Shown here piece by piece: positions 53,901 to 64,000 of a stretch of DNA of 64,000 nucleotides. Below the pieces are notes generated by a model. It worked only from the letters and a program-made list of their open reading frames with translations. It was not told the DNA's origin and did no database searches. Positions within the stretch are counted from its first letter, which is position 1. Each line of letters starts with the position of its first letter. A program made the position numbers and the translations under genes. Origin of the DNA: Cafeteria roenbergensis (lineage: Eukaryota; Sar; Bigyra; Bicosoecida; Cafeteriaceae); assembly GCA_008330645.1 (NCBI GenBank), contig VLTN01000015.1, positions 543,670 through 607,669 of the forward strand, read 5' to 3'.

Positions 53901-56900
53901 TCAAGCCCCGCGTGAGATCGGCGGCCGTGTGTGTTTGTAGCGCGACTGGCCGCGCGGGGCGTCACGGGCGGGCCGGTCCGGGAGACAGCGATGGCGGTGA
54001 CGCGTCGGAGCTTTGCGCCCCTGTGGCGGGCCGGCGTGGGAGACGGCGCCGGAGCGGTGGGGCATGTCTGAAGGGGAGCGATGGTGCGACGAGGTGCGGT
54101 GACATGCGGGCCTGCGACGTCGCAGTATGGTGCTTCGGCGCTCTTTCTGGCTGCATCCCGTGACCACAAGGACACGGTGGAGCTGTTGCTGGACCGCGGC
54201 GCCGACCTGGAGGTCAAGGACTACGTGAGTGCGGCGGCCGTGCGTTGTTGCTGCGTGACGGGCCGCGCGGGGCGTCACGGGCGGGCCGTAAGTGCGGCGA
54301 TGGCGGTGACGCGTTGGGGCTTTGCGCCCCTGTGGCGGGCCGGCATGGGAGACGGCGCCGGAGCGGTGGGGCATGTCTGTAGGGGAGCGATGGTGCGACG
54401 AGGTGCGGTCACACGCGGGCCTGCGACGTCGCAGGACGGCGCTACGGCGCTTGTTCGGGCTGCATACCGTGACTACAAGGACATGGTGGAGCTGTTGCTG
54501 GACCGCGGCGCAAACCTGGAGGCCAAGGATGAGGTTTGCGCGGCGGCCGTGTGTGTTTGCTGCGTGACGGGCCGCGCGGGGCGTCACGGGCGGGCCGAGG
54601 GGGAGGAGGAGGAGGCAGTGGCTGGCGGTGACGCGTTGGGGCTTTGCGCCCCTGTGGCGGGCCGGCGTGGGAGACGGCGCCGGAGCGGTGGGGCATGTCT
54701 GAAGGGGAGCGATGGTGCGACGAGGTGCGGTCACACGCGGGCCTGCGACGTCGCAGGACGGCGCTACGGCGCTTGTTCGGGCTGCATACCGTGACTACAA
54801 GGACATGGTGGAGCTGTTGCTGGACCGCGGCGCAAACCTGGAGGCCAAGGATGAGGTTTGCGCGGCGGCCGTGTGTGTTTGCTGCGTGACGGGCCGCGCG
54901 GGGCGTCACGGGCGGGCCGAGGGGGAGGAGGAGGAGGCAGTGGCTGGCGGTGACGCGTTGGGGCTTTGCGCCCCTGTGGCGGGCCGGCGTGGGAGACGGC
55001 GCCGGAGCGGTGGGGCATGTCTGTAGGGGAGCGATGGTGCGACGAGGTGCGGTGACATGCGGGCCTGCGACGTCGCAGGACGGCGCTACGGCGCTTGTTC
55101 TGGCTGCATCCCGTGGCCACAAGGACATGGTGGAGCTGTTGCTGGACCGCGGCGCAAACCTGGAGGCCAAGGATGAGGTTTGCGCGGCGGCCGCGTGTGT
55201 TTGCTGCGTGACGGGCCGCGCGGGGCGTCACGGGCGGGCCGGTCCGGGACACGGCGATGGCGGTGACGCGTTGGGGCTTTGCGCCCCTGTGGCGGGCCGG
55301 CGTGGGAGACGGCGCCGGAGCGGTGGGGCATGTCTGTAGGGGAGCGATGGTGCGACGAGGTGCGGTGACATGAGGGCCTGCGACGTCGCAGGGCGGCGCT
55401 ACGGCGCTTGTTCGGGCTGCACAAGATGACCTTAAGGACTTGGTGGAGCTGTTGCTGGACCGCGGCGCCGACCTGGAGGCCAAGGATAAGGTTTGAGCGG
55501 CGGCCGTGCGTGTTTGCTGCGTGACGGGCCGCGCGGGGTGTCACGGGCGGGCCGGTCCGGGTGACGGCGATGGCGGTGATGCGTCGGGGTGCTGTGCTTC
55601 TGTGGCGGGCGGGCTTGTGACGAGGCGCTGGCGGGGGGGCATGTCTGTAGGGGAGCGATGGTGCGACGAGGTGCGGTGACATGCGGGCCTGCGACGTCGC
55701 AGGACGGCGCTACGGCGCTTGTTCTGGCTGCATCCCGTGGCCACAAGGACATGGTGGAGCTGTTGCTGGACCGCGGCGCAAACCTGGAGGCCAAGGATGA
55801 GGTTTGAGCGGCGGCCGTGTGTGTTTGCTGCGTGACGGGCCACGCGGGGCGTCACGGGCGGGCCGAGGGGGAGGAGGAGGAGGCAGTGGCCGGCAGTGAC
55901 GCGTTGGGGCTTTGCGCCCCTGTGGCGGGCCGGCGTGGGAGACGGCGCCGGAGCGGTGGGGCATGTCTGTAGGGGAGCGATGGTGCGACGAGGTGCGGTG
56001 ACATGAGGGCCTGCGACGTCGCAGGGCGGCGCTACGGCGCTTGTTCGGGCTGCACAAGATGACCTTAAGGACTTGGTGGAGCTGTTGCTGGACCGCGGCG
56101 CCGACCTGGAGGCCAAGGATAAGGTTTGAGCGGCGGCCGTGCGTGTTTGCTGCGCGACTGGCCCTGCGTGGCGTCACGGGCGGGCCGTAAGGGCGGCGAT
56201 GGCGGTGACGCGTTGGGGCTTTGCGCCCCTGTGGCGGGCCGGCGTGGGAGACGGCGCCGGAGCGGTGGGGCATGTCTGTAGGGGAGCGATGGTGCGACGA
56301 GGTGCGGTGACATGAGGGCCTGCGACGTCGCAGGGCGGCGCTACGGCGCTTGTTCGGGCTGCACAAGATGACCTTAAGGACTTGGTGGAGCTGTTGCTGG
56401 ACCGCGGCGCCGACCTGGAGGCCAAGGATAAGGTTTGAGCGGCGGCCGTGCGTGTTTGCTGCGCGACTGGCCCTGCGTGGCGTCACGGGCGGGCCGTAAG
56501 GGCGGCGATGGCGGTGACGCGTTGGGGCTTTGCGCCCCTGTGGCGGGCCGGCGTGGGAGACGGCGCAGGAGCGGTGGGGCATGTCTGAAGGGGAGCGATG
56601 GTGCGACGAGGTGCGGTGACATTCGGGACTGTGACGTCGCAGGGCGGCGCTACGGCGCTTGTCCGGGCTGCATCCCGTGGCCACAAGGACTTGGTGGAGC
56701 TGTTGCTGGACCGCGGCGCCGACCTGGAGGCCAAGGATGAGGTTTGAGCGGCGGCCGTGTGTGTTTGCTGCGTGACGGGCCACGCGGGGCGTCACGGGCG
56801 GGCCGAGGGGGAGGAGGAGGAGGCAGTGGCCGGCAGTGACGCGTTGGGGCTTTGCGCCCCTGTGGCGGGCCGGCGTGGGAGACGGCGCCGGAGCGGTGGG

Positions 56901-59900
56901 GCATGTCTGTAGGGGAGCGATGGTGCGACGAGGTGCGGTGACATGAGGGCCTGCGACGTCGCAGGGCGGCGCTACGGCGCTTGTTCGGGCTGCACAAGAT
57001 GACCTTAAGGACTTGGTGGAGCTGTTGCTGGACCGCGGCGCAAACCTGGAGGCCAAGGATAAGGTTTGAGCGGCGGCCGTGCGTGTTTGCTGCGTGACGG
57101 GCCGCGCGGGGTGTCACGGGCGGGCCGGTCCGGGTGACGGCGATGGCGGTGATGCGTCGGGGTGCTGTGCTTCTGTGGCGGGCGGGCTTGTGACGAGGCG
57201 CTGGCGGGGGGGCATGTCTGTAGGGGAGCGATGGTGCGACGAGGTGCGGTGACATGCGGGCCTGCGACGTCGCAGTATGGTGCTACGGCGCTTGTTCTGG
57301 CTGCATCCCGTGGCCACAAGGACATGGTGGAGCTGCTGCTGGACCGCGGCGCCGACCTGGAGGCCAAGGATGAGGTTTGCGCGGCGGCCGCGCGTGTTTG
57401 CTGCGCGACTGGCCGCGCGGGGCGTCACGGGCGGGCCGGTCCGGCAGACAGCGATGGCGGTGACGCGTCGGAGCTTTGCGCCCCTGTGGCGGGCCGGCGT
57501 GGGAGACGGCGCCGGAGCGGTGGGGCATGTCTGAAGGGGAGCGATGGTGCGACGAGGTGCGGTGACATGCGGGCCTGCGACGTCGCAGGACGGCGCTACG
57601 GCGCTTGTTCGGGCTGCACAAGGTGGCCACAAGGACTTGGTGGAGCTGTTGCTGGACCGCGGCGCAAACCTGGAGGCCAAGGATAAGGTTTGAGCGGCGG
57701 CCGTGCGTGTTTGCTGCGTGACGGGCCGCGCGGGGTGTCACGGGCGGGCCGGTCCGGGTGACGGCGATGGCGGTGACGCGTCGGAGCTTTGCGCTCCTGT
57801 GGCGGGCCGGCGTGGGAGACGGCGCCGGAGCGGTGGGGCATGTCTGTAGGGGAGCGATGGTGCGACGAGGTGCGGTGACATGCGGGCCTGCGACATCGCA
57901 GTATGGTGCTACGGCGCTCTTTCTGGCTGCATCCCGTGACTGCAAGGACTTGGTGGAGCTGTTGCTGGACCGCGGCGCCGACCTGGAGGCCAAGGATGAG
58001 GTTTGCGCGGCGGCCGCGCGTGTTTGCTGCGCGACTGGCCGCGAGGGGCGTCACGGGCGGGCCGGTCCGGGTGACGGCGATGGCGGTGACGCGTCGGAGC
58101 TTTGCGCTCCTGTGGCGGGCCGGCGTGGGAGACGGCGCCGGAGCGGTGGGGCATGTCTGAAGGGGAGCGATGGTGCGACGAGGTGCGGTGACATGCGGGC
58201 CTGCGACATCGCAGTATGGTGCTACGGCGCTCTTTCTGGCTGCATCCCGTGGCCACAAGGACATGGTGGAGCTGCTGCTGGACCTCGGCGCAAACCTGGA
58301 GGCCAAGGATAAGGTTTGAGCGGCGGCCGTGCGTGTTTGCTGCGTGACGGGCCGCGCGGGGTGTCACGGGCGGGCCGGTCCGGGTGACGGCGATGGCGGT
58401 GATGCGTCGGGGTGCTGTGCTTCTGTGGCGGGCGGGCTTGTGACGAGGCGCTGGCGGGGGGGCATGTCTGTAGGGGAGCGATGGTGCGACGAGGTGCGGT
58501 GACATGCGGGCCTGCGACATCGCAGTATGGTGCTACGGCGCTCTTTCTGGCTGCATCCCGTGACTGCAAGGACTTGGTGGAGCTGTTGCTGGACCGCGGC
58601 GCCGACCTGGAGGCCAAGGATGAGGTTTGCGCGGCGGCCGCGCGTGTTTGCTGCGCGACTGGCCGCGAGGGGCGTCACGGGCGGGCCGGTCCGGGTGACG
58701 GCGATGGCGGTGACGCGTCGGAGCTTTGCGCTCCTGTGGCGGGCCGGCGTGGGAGACGGCGCCGGAGCGGTGGGGCATGTCTGAAGGGGAGCGATGGTGC
58801 GACGAGGTGCGGTGACATTCGGGACTGTGACGTCGCAGGACGGCGAGACGGCGCTGGTCACGACGGTCAGGGCAAGAGCAACGGACACCGTGAAGCTGCT
58901 GCTGGACCGTGGCGCCGACCTGGAGGCGAAGAGCCGCGTGAGTCTGGAGACGGGACTGCTGCGCACCGGTCCGTGCTCGGGCCTCGCCGGCGGGCCGCAG
59001 TCCGTGATGAGCGTCCGATCGCTGCGGAGCGGGGCGGTGCCCGAGCTGGAGTGAGAAGCGGCGCTGACGGGGAGCGCGATGGGGCGCCGTTGCGAGCATG
59101 GTCGGTGTCTTCGCAGGACGGCGAGACGGCGCTGATCATGATGATCAGGGCAAGAGCAACGGACACCGTGAAGCTGCTGCTGGACCGTGGCGCCGACCTG
59201 GAGGCGAAGAACCGCGTGAGTCTGGAGACGGGACTGCTGCGCACCGGTCCGTGCTCGGGCCTCGCCGGCGGGCCGCAGTCCGTGATGACCGTCCGATCGC
59301 TGCGGAGCGGGGTGGTGTCCGAGCTGGAGTGAGATGCGGCGCTGACTGGGAGCGCGATGGGGCGCCGTTGCGAGCATGGTCGGTGTCTTCGCAGGACGGC
59401 GAGACGGCGCTGATCATGATGATCAGGGCAGGCGAAACGGACACCGTGAAGCTGCTGCTGGACCGTGGCGCCGACCTGGAGGCGAAGAACCGCGTGAGTC
59501 TGGAGACGGGACTGCTGCGCACCGGTCCGTGCTCGGGCCTCGCCGGCGGGCCGCAGTCCGTGATGAGCGTCCGATCGCTGCGGAGCGGGGCGGTGTCCGA
59601 GCTGGAGTGAGAAGCGGCGCTGACTGGGAGCGCGATGGGGCGCCGTTGCGAGCATGGTCGGTGTCTTCGCAGGACGGCGAGACGGCGCTGATCATGGCGG
59701 CAGAGGAAGGCGAAACGGACACCGTGAAGCTGCTGCTGGACCGTGGCGCCGACCTGGAGGCGAAGAGCCGCGTGAGTCTGGAGACGGGACTGCTGCGCAC
59801 CGGTCCGTGCTCGGGCCTCGCCGGCGGGCCGCAGTCCGTGATGAGCGTCCGATCGCTGCGGAGCGGGGCGGTGTCCGAGCTGGAGTGAGAAGCGGCGCTG

Positions 59901-61149
59901 ACTGGGAGCGCGATGGGGCGCCGTTGCGAGCATGGTCGGTGTCTTCGCAGGACGGCGAGACGGCGCTGATCATGATGATCAGGGCAGGCGAAACGGACAC
60001 CGTGAAGCTGCTGCTGGACCGTGGCGCCGACCTGGAGGCGAAGAGCCGCGTGAGTCTGGAGACGGGACTGCTGCGCACCGGTCCGTGCTCGGGCCTCGCC
60101 GGCGGGCCGCAGTCCGTGATGAGCGTCCGATCGCTGCGGAGCGGGGTGGTGTCCGAGCTGGAGTGGGAAGCGGCGCTGACTGGGAGCGCGATGGGGCGCC
60201 GTTGCGTGCATGGTCGGTGTCTTCGCAGGCCGGCGAGACGGCGCTGATCATGGCGGCAGAGGAAGGCGAAACGGACACCGTGAAGCTGCTGCTGGACCGT
60301 GGCGCCGACCTGGAGGCGAAGAGCCGCGTGAGTCTGGAGACGGGACTGCTGCGCACCGGTCCGTGCTCGGGCCTCGCCGGCGGGCCGCAGTCCGTGATGA
60401 GCGTCCGATCGCTGCGGAGCGGGGCGGTGTCCGAGCTGGAGTGAGAAGCGGCGCTGACTGGGAGCGCGATGGGGCGCCGTTGCGAGCATGGTCGGTGTCT
60501 TCGCAGGACGGCGAGACGGCGCTGATCATGGCGGCAGAGGAAGGCGAAACGGACACCGTGAAGCTGCTGCTGGACCGTGGCGCCGACCTGGAGGCGAAGA
60601 GCCGCGTGAGTCTGGAGACGGGACTGCTGCGCACCGGTCCGTGCTCGGGCCTCGCCGGCGGGCCGCAGTCCGTGATGAGCGTCCGATCGCTGCGGAGCGG
60701 GGCGGTGTCCGAGCTGGAGTGGGAAGCGGCGCTGACGGGGAGCGCGATGGGGCGCCGTTGCGAGCATGGTCGGTGTCTTCGCAGGACGGCGACACGGCGC
60801 TGACAGCTGCGGCAAAGGCAGGCAAAGCGTACACCGTGAAGCTGCTGCTGGATCGTGGCGCCTTCGTGGAGGGAAGAGCTGACGTGAGCCTTGCGCCATG
60901 CTTAGCCCGCTGTAGGCTTGCGTACCTTGCCTTGTTGTTTTCGTTGACTCATCAAGTCAGCCACCCCTTCAGGGCAGAGTCTCCAAGTTCACGCTCACTG
61001 AGCAATTTTTCATGCTTGGCGAGCAGCCACGCATTCCTGGCACCCTGCATTGCCCCTCTCTTCCATGCCATCCAAGTCTCCTTCGACATACTCACTTCGC
61101 ACAACGCACCGACAGTACGACGTTCCATGCGCTGCTTGCGAGCCACTGA
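50916..61149 (+). CDS. Modular ankyrin-repeat protein, 32 one-repeat exons
   Basis: Exon 1 (50916-51047, 44 aa) encodes a capping half-repeat (LWDAAKEGNTAQASRLLDAG). Then come 32 exons of exactly 99 nt, phase 0, each one full 33-residue ankyrin repeat: DGATALVRAA...GHKDTVELLLDRGADLEAKD. Exon starts: 51302, 51619, 51937, 52248, 52561, 52874, 53187, 53500, 53813, 54126, 54435, 54757, 55079, 55392, 55703, 56025, 56334, 56643, 56965, 57276, 57589, 57902, 58215, 58526, 58839, 59117, 59395, 59673, 59951, 60229, 60507, 60785. No exon holds a stop. A last exon from 60961 (or 60973) to 61149 is tentative. The predicted protein is about 1160 aa with no membrane segment or catalytic domain; ankyrin stacks bind other proteins. 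The partner is unknown and expression is untested. Confidence 0.75.
51302..58937 (+). repeat. Tandem exon-intron array, block 1 (about 309-322 bp units)
   Basis: Twenty-five units, each a 99-nt ankyrin exon plus a near-identical intron. Successive exon starts are 309, 311, 313, 317, 318 or 322 bases apart. Length classes correspond to intron subtypes: a GGGGGAGGAGGAGGAGGCAG insert (322), a shortened GGGCCGTAAG form (309), and a form with GTGCTGTGCTTCTG (311). Most introns share a GGGGCTTTGCGCCCC hairpin and the 3' stretch GGGGAGCGATGGTGCGACGA up to the acceptor. Exons 11-24 use donor GTTTG; exons 1-10 and 25 use GTGAG. Confidence 0.93.
58839..60883 (+). repeat. Tandem exon-intron array, block 2 (278-bp units)
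   Basis: Eight ankyrin exons (exons 25-32 of the array) spaced exactly 278 bases apart, with a different 179-base intron (GTGAGTCTGGAGACGGGACT at the 5' end, TGGTCGGTGTCTTCGCAG at the 3' end). Repeats here read DGETALIM...TDTVKLLLDRGADLEAK. Exon 25 has a block-2 exon sequence behind a block-1 intron and so marks the junction. The last unit (60785) is the most diverged. Confidence 0.93.
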
Positions 61150-61565
61150 GCTGCAGGATGGGAGTGCTCCGTCTTGGCGGCTGTTTGACGCACGATGCAG
61201 AACCATAATCGCGCAGTCCGAGCAGTGCCAACGCTGGCACCGACGTGAACGCCTGGTAAAGTGGAGACACTGAGGCACTGCCCCCCTCGGACGTTCGGAA
61301 GCTGCGTGCGATTGACGGACTGATTGGTTCGGAGGTTAAAAAGAGGTGTGGCATCCTCAACATCTCTGGGAATGAATGAACATCGTTGGGGGGGGTCGAA
61401 AACTCGCGTAACCATGCCACACACTCGATTCACAGACTCACCAATCACCAATCCAGCAACTCCATCACCGATGAATCACAAACCGCGCCAAACCCACAAT
61501 CCCAAGTCTCAAGTCCCAGATCCCTGCCATCACACTGCCACGAGTCGCCACTCAGCCGCCCCTGC
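61150..61565. other. Spacer between ankyrin gene and retroelement
   Basis: Noticeably less GC-rich than the rest of the window. It holds the presumed 3' ends of the ankyrin gene and of the retroelement. No poly-A or poly-T tail and no target-site duplication could be identified by eye. Confidence 0.4.
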
Positions 61566-64000
61566 TCACCGCAAACGCTCCACCTGCTGTCGCAGGTACT
61601 GCGTCTGCCCGATCAGCTGGGTCGCCAGTCCCTTGGCGATGACCTCGTTCAGCCTCGACAGCCAGCGAAAGGCCCAGCGCGCACGCTCCCTCGGCCGGTC
61701 ACCGAAGGCCGTGTCCGCCACCTTCTTGAGGAAGGCGAAGGCCGCCGGTCCCATGCGTCCCGTGGTCGTGATGACGAAGGGCACAATGGAGCTCAAGTTG
61801 TCCTTTGTAGCTGAGCTCTTCTTGTACTCCCTCATCTTGTCATTCTCACGGCGCTCGAGAAAGGCGTCCATGCTCTGCAGGCCCTGCGTCACGTAGGACT
61901 TGCTCACCGCCGAGGTGATCTGCACGTCGACGAGACAGGTGGTCTCGAAGTCGACGTGCACCCGCAGGTCCGGTCGCTTGCGCGCGGCCTCGCTGGACCC
62001 CGGCTGGGATCCGAAGCGCGTCTGCCCGTCCTGCCAGCTGGAGGGCTCCACCACCGACTGTAGTCCCGCCGAGCGCACCGCCGCGTGCAGGACGTCGCGG
62101 ACGTCGTTGTGCGCCCGGATGGTGGAGCCCTTGCCGCAGCGGCAGCGCGCCAGGTGATGTGCCACACCGGAGACCCCGCCGATGTGGACGGTGCCTCTCG
62201 CGGTGGTGTCCCGCTGCACGCACGCGCAGTTGATCGACACGCCGTCCGGCACCACGTGGTCGGCCTCGGAGGCTCCGATGCGGTAGCGGGTGACCACCGC
62301 GAACTCCTCGTCTGTGAGCCCGCGGGGCCCCATCATCGTGTTGCGGAGCCAGTAGTGCGTTCCCGGCACGCACGCCTCTCGGAACGCGACCAGGTCGCTC
62401 ATGACGCGCAGCATGGCCGGGTCGTCGATGTTGGCGATGCGCTTCTCCGGCGTGCCCTTGGCCAGCGCCTCGGCCCTGCAGCGTGCTGTGCAGGCCCTGC
62501 GCGCCTTGGCCAGACGGCGCAGGAAGACACACTCGTGCTTGATGCGCAGCATGTCGTCGTGGTGCAGCACCATCTTGCGCTGCCAGGGCGCCTCGGTCTG
62601 CTCGTTCGCCCGCGCTGTCACCCCGTCGCCGTACAGGCACTTGCGGAGCTTGGCCTTCAGGTCATCCGACAGCACGCCCAAGGTGTCGGGCAAGAAGCCC
62701 TCGAACCCTGTCGCTGCGGCCAGGCAGCGGGCTCCCTTGCATGCCCTGATGAACTCCTCCACCAGGTTTGCAGTTGCCTCCATGTCATCCGACGACTCGT
62801 CGTCAGATCCGAGCTCCATCATCGCCTCCAGCGCCAGCTCCTCGATCTCGGCGCGCAGCTCTTCCAGGCCCTCGACAGCCCCCGCGATGTCCGACCTCCA
62901 CACGTGCGCCAGCTGGTAGCGCTTCTTCACCCTGGCGGCATGAAGGTCGGCCTCCTTGCCTACGACGCAGTCCTTGTCCGGCCTGAAGTACCGTGCCTCG
63001 GTGCAGGCGTCCTTGTACTCCTTGCTGTCCCGCTCGTAGTCCCGGTAGGCTCCCTTGGCGACCTCCTCGCATCGCAGCAGGATGTCGCCCACCTCCTTGG
63101 TCGCATCGCTGCGGTCTGAGCGCTTCAGCGCCCGCCTCACGAGTTTCTTGAGCGAGATGCCCTTCCAGTTGGGGTCGTTGCCGTCCGCGTCCGCGTCGGG
63201 TCCGTCCCTGGCCAACCCGATCGCCGGCGTTCGCCTGACCGAGTAGACCTGTGCCGCATCCGCTCTCGGCTGTGCGGCATCAGATGTCTCTTGGCCGGTT
63301 GGAGCGCCAGCCGCACTAGCTGCCGCTGCGCCGCCGCCGCCCGTCGTCATCTCGGTCGCCGCTCCCGCCGCGCTGGCGGCAGCCGCACCTCCACCGACCG
63401 TCTGGCCTCCGCCTGTCGGTGTTGGCTGATGCCCCGGTCCAGCCTCTCCCCCCGTACCGCTGACGAGCCACCCATCCAGCGTGCCCGCAGGCTGCTGCCC
63501 ATGCGCCGGGCCCTCCTCGCAGTCCTCCTTGGACTCGCTCTCTCCGATCGCCGAGTGGTCCACCCACGGCGTGCCGCCCGCTGCAGCAGCCGCCGCACCC
63601 GACTCATCCTCCGCTTCCGCCTCGCCGGCGTCGGCTGGTCCCGCTCCGGCACCACTCCCCGACGCTGGCTCTCCTCCGCCTCCACCAGTGCCGGGTCCGT
63701 CGAGGGCCTCCTCCGGCGGTGGTGCCATCTCGAACCGCCCTTTCCGCATGTCCCGAACGGCCTCGATGAAGCCCGCTGTCGCCTCGAAGCGGAACTGCGC
63801 TACGCCAGGCAGGCCCATGCCCCCGGCTTTGCAGCCCTTGCTCAGCATCTTCGCCAGCCTCATCTGAGCGTAGCCTCCCTTCTTCAAGGCCGGGTTGGCC
63901 GCTGCCGATGCTAGCCGAGTCCCAACCGTCGGCTTCCCGGCCCAGGAGCGCCCACCACGCCTCCCGCCTTGGCGTGCTCGTCCGGCAAGCCCCGGAACAA
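61566..64000 (-). mobile_element. Retroelement 3' part with restriction-like endonuclease domain
   Basis: The minus-strand frame is open from the right edge to a TGA at 61566, about 811 codons, with no start needed inside the window. Near the visible N-terminal end a GGMGLP motif (about 63800) resembles the segment that follows the reverse transcriptase thumb in non-LTR-like elements. A Gly/Ala/Glu-rich linker of about 200 residues follows, then a helical region. The C-terminal part has CACVQ...HHLARCRCGKG...RAHNDVRD (about 62090-62235), a His/Cys knuckle followed by R-x-HN, and then KRPDLRV (about 61975) and LVDVQIT (about 61925), the RPD...D pattern of PD-(D/E)XK restriction-like endonucleases. 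The reverse transcriptase itself would lie beyond the window. Family assignment is motif-based. Confidence 0.6.

Noticed and set aside
52568-58617. Many long minus-strand open frames across the ankyrin array (up to about 450 codons)
   Set aside because: They are antisense shadows of a GC-rich tandem repeat; they repeat with the same period and cross intron and exon alike.

Overview
The window is nuclear DNA of a very GC-rich, intron-bearing eukaryote. Introns run almost always GTGAG...GCAG, most stop codons are TGA and none is TAA. IFT122 and a CCDC40-type coiled-coil protein imply a motile cilium or flagellum. A PDX1-type vitamin B6 synthase argues against an animal, which normally lacks it. 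The best reading is a free-living flagellated protist or alga; the sequence alone does not fix the lineage.

Layout: 1-50.6 kb is ordinary, dense gene space of 21 genes. In order they are a GPATCH1-like splicing factor cut by the left edge (-), CDH1/FZR1 (+), a His-rich two-helix membrane protein (-), a type II haloacid dehalogenase (+), a DDX47/Rrp3 helicase (-), a secreted carboxylesterase (+), calreticulin (+), a PHD-finger protein (-), a protein with a CUE/UBA-like end (+), a sterol-desaturase/fatty-acid-hydroxylase family enzyme (+), an EF-hand-like protein with a repeated G-x-D-[IVF]-x-x-W motif (-), ornithine decarboxylase with two large insertions (+), UBE2N/Ubc13 (+), PDX1 with a 15-nt microexon (-), NF-YC (-), IFT122 (+), CCDC40 (-), an HtrA protease (+), DNA polymerase alpha catalytic subunit (-), TRAPPC13 (+) and ALG7/DPAGT1 (-). 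Neighbours mostly alternate strands, so short divergent promoter regions alternate with convergent 3' ends. The genes are unrelated housekeeping functions, not a pathway cluster.

From 50.9 to about 61.1 kb lies the most unusual locus: an ankyrin gene built from a first exon and 32 exons of exactly 99 nt. Each exon encodes one complete 33-residue ankyrin repeat in phase 0. The introns between them are nearly identical copies, so the whole exon-plus-intron unit has been amplified (mostly 309-322 bp in the first block, exactly 278 bp in the second). Fourteen consecutive exons use GTTTG instead of GTGAG as 5' splice site. Because any number of exons can be lost, gained or skipped without breaking frame, this looks like a fast-changing modular repeat-protein gene.

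From 61.6 kb to the right edge runs the 3' part of a retroelement on the minus strand, with a zinc-knuckle and restriction-like endonuclease signature; its reverse transcriptase would lie beyond the window. Gene models with introns were assembled by eye from splice signals, phase agreement and family similarity; no alignment or transcript data were available.
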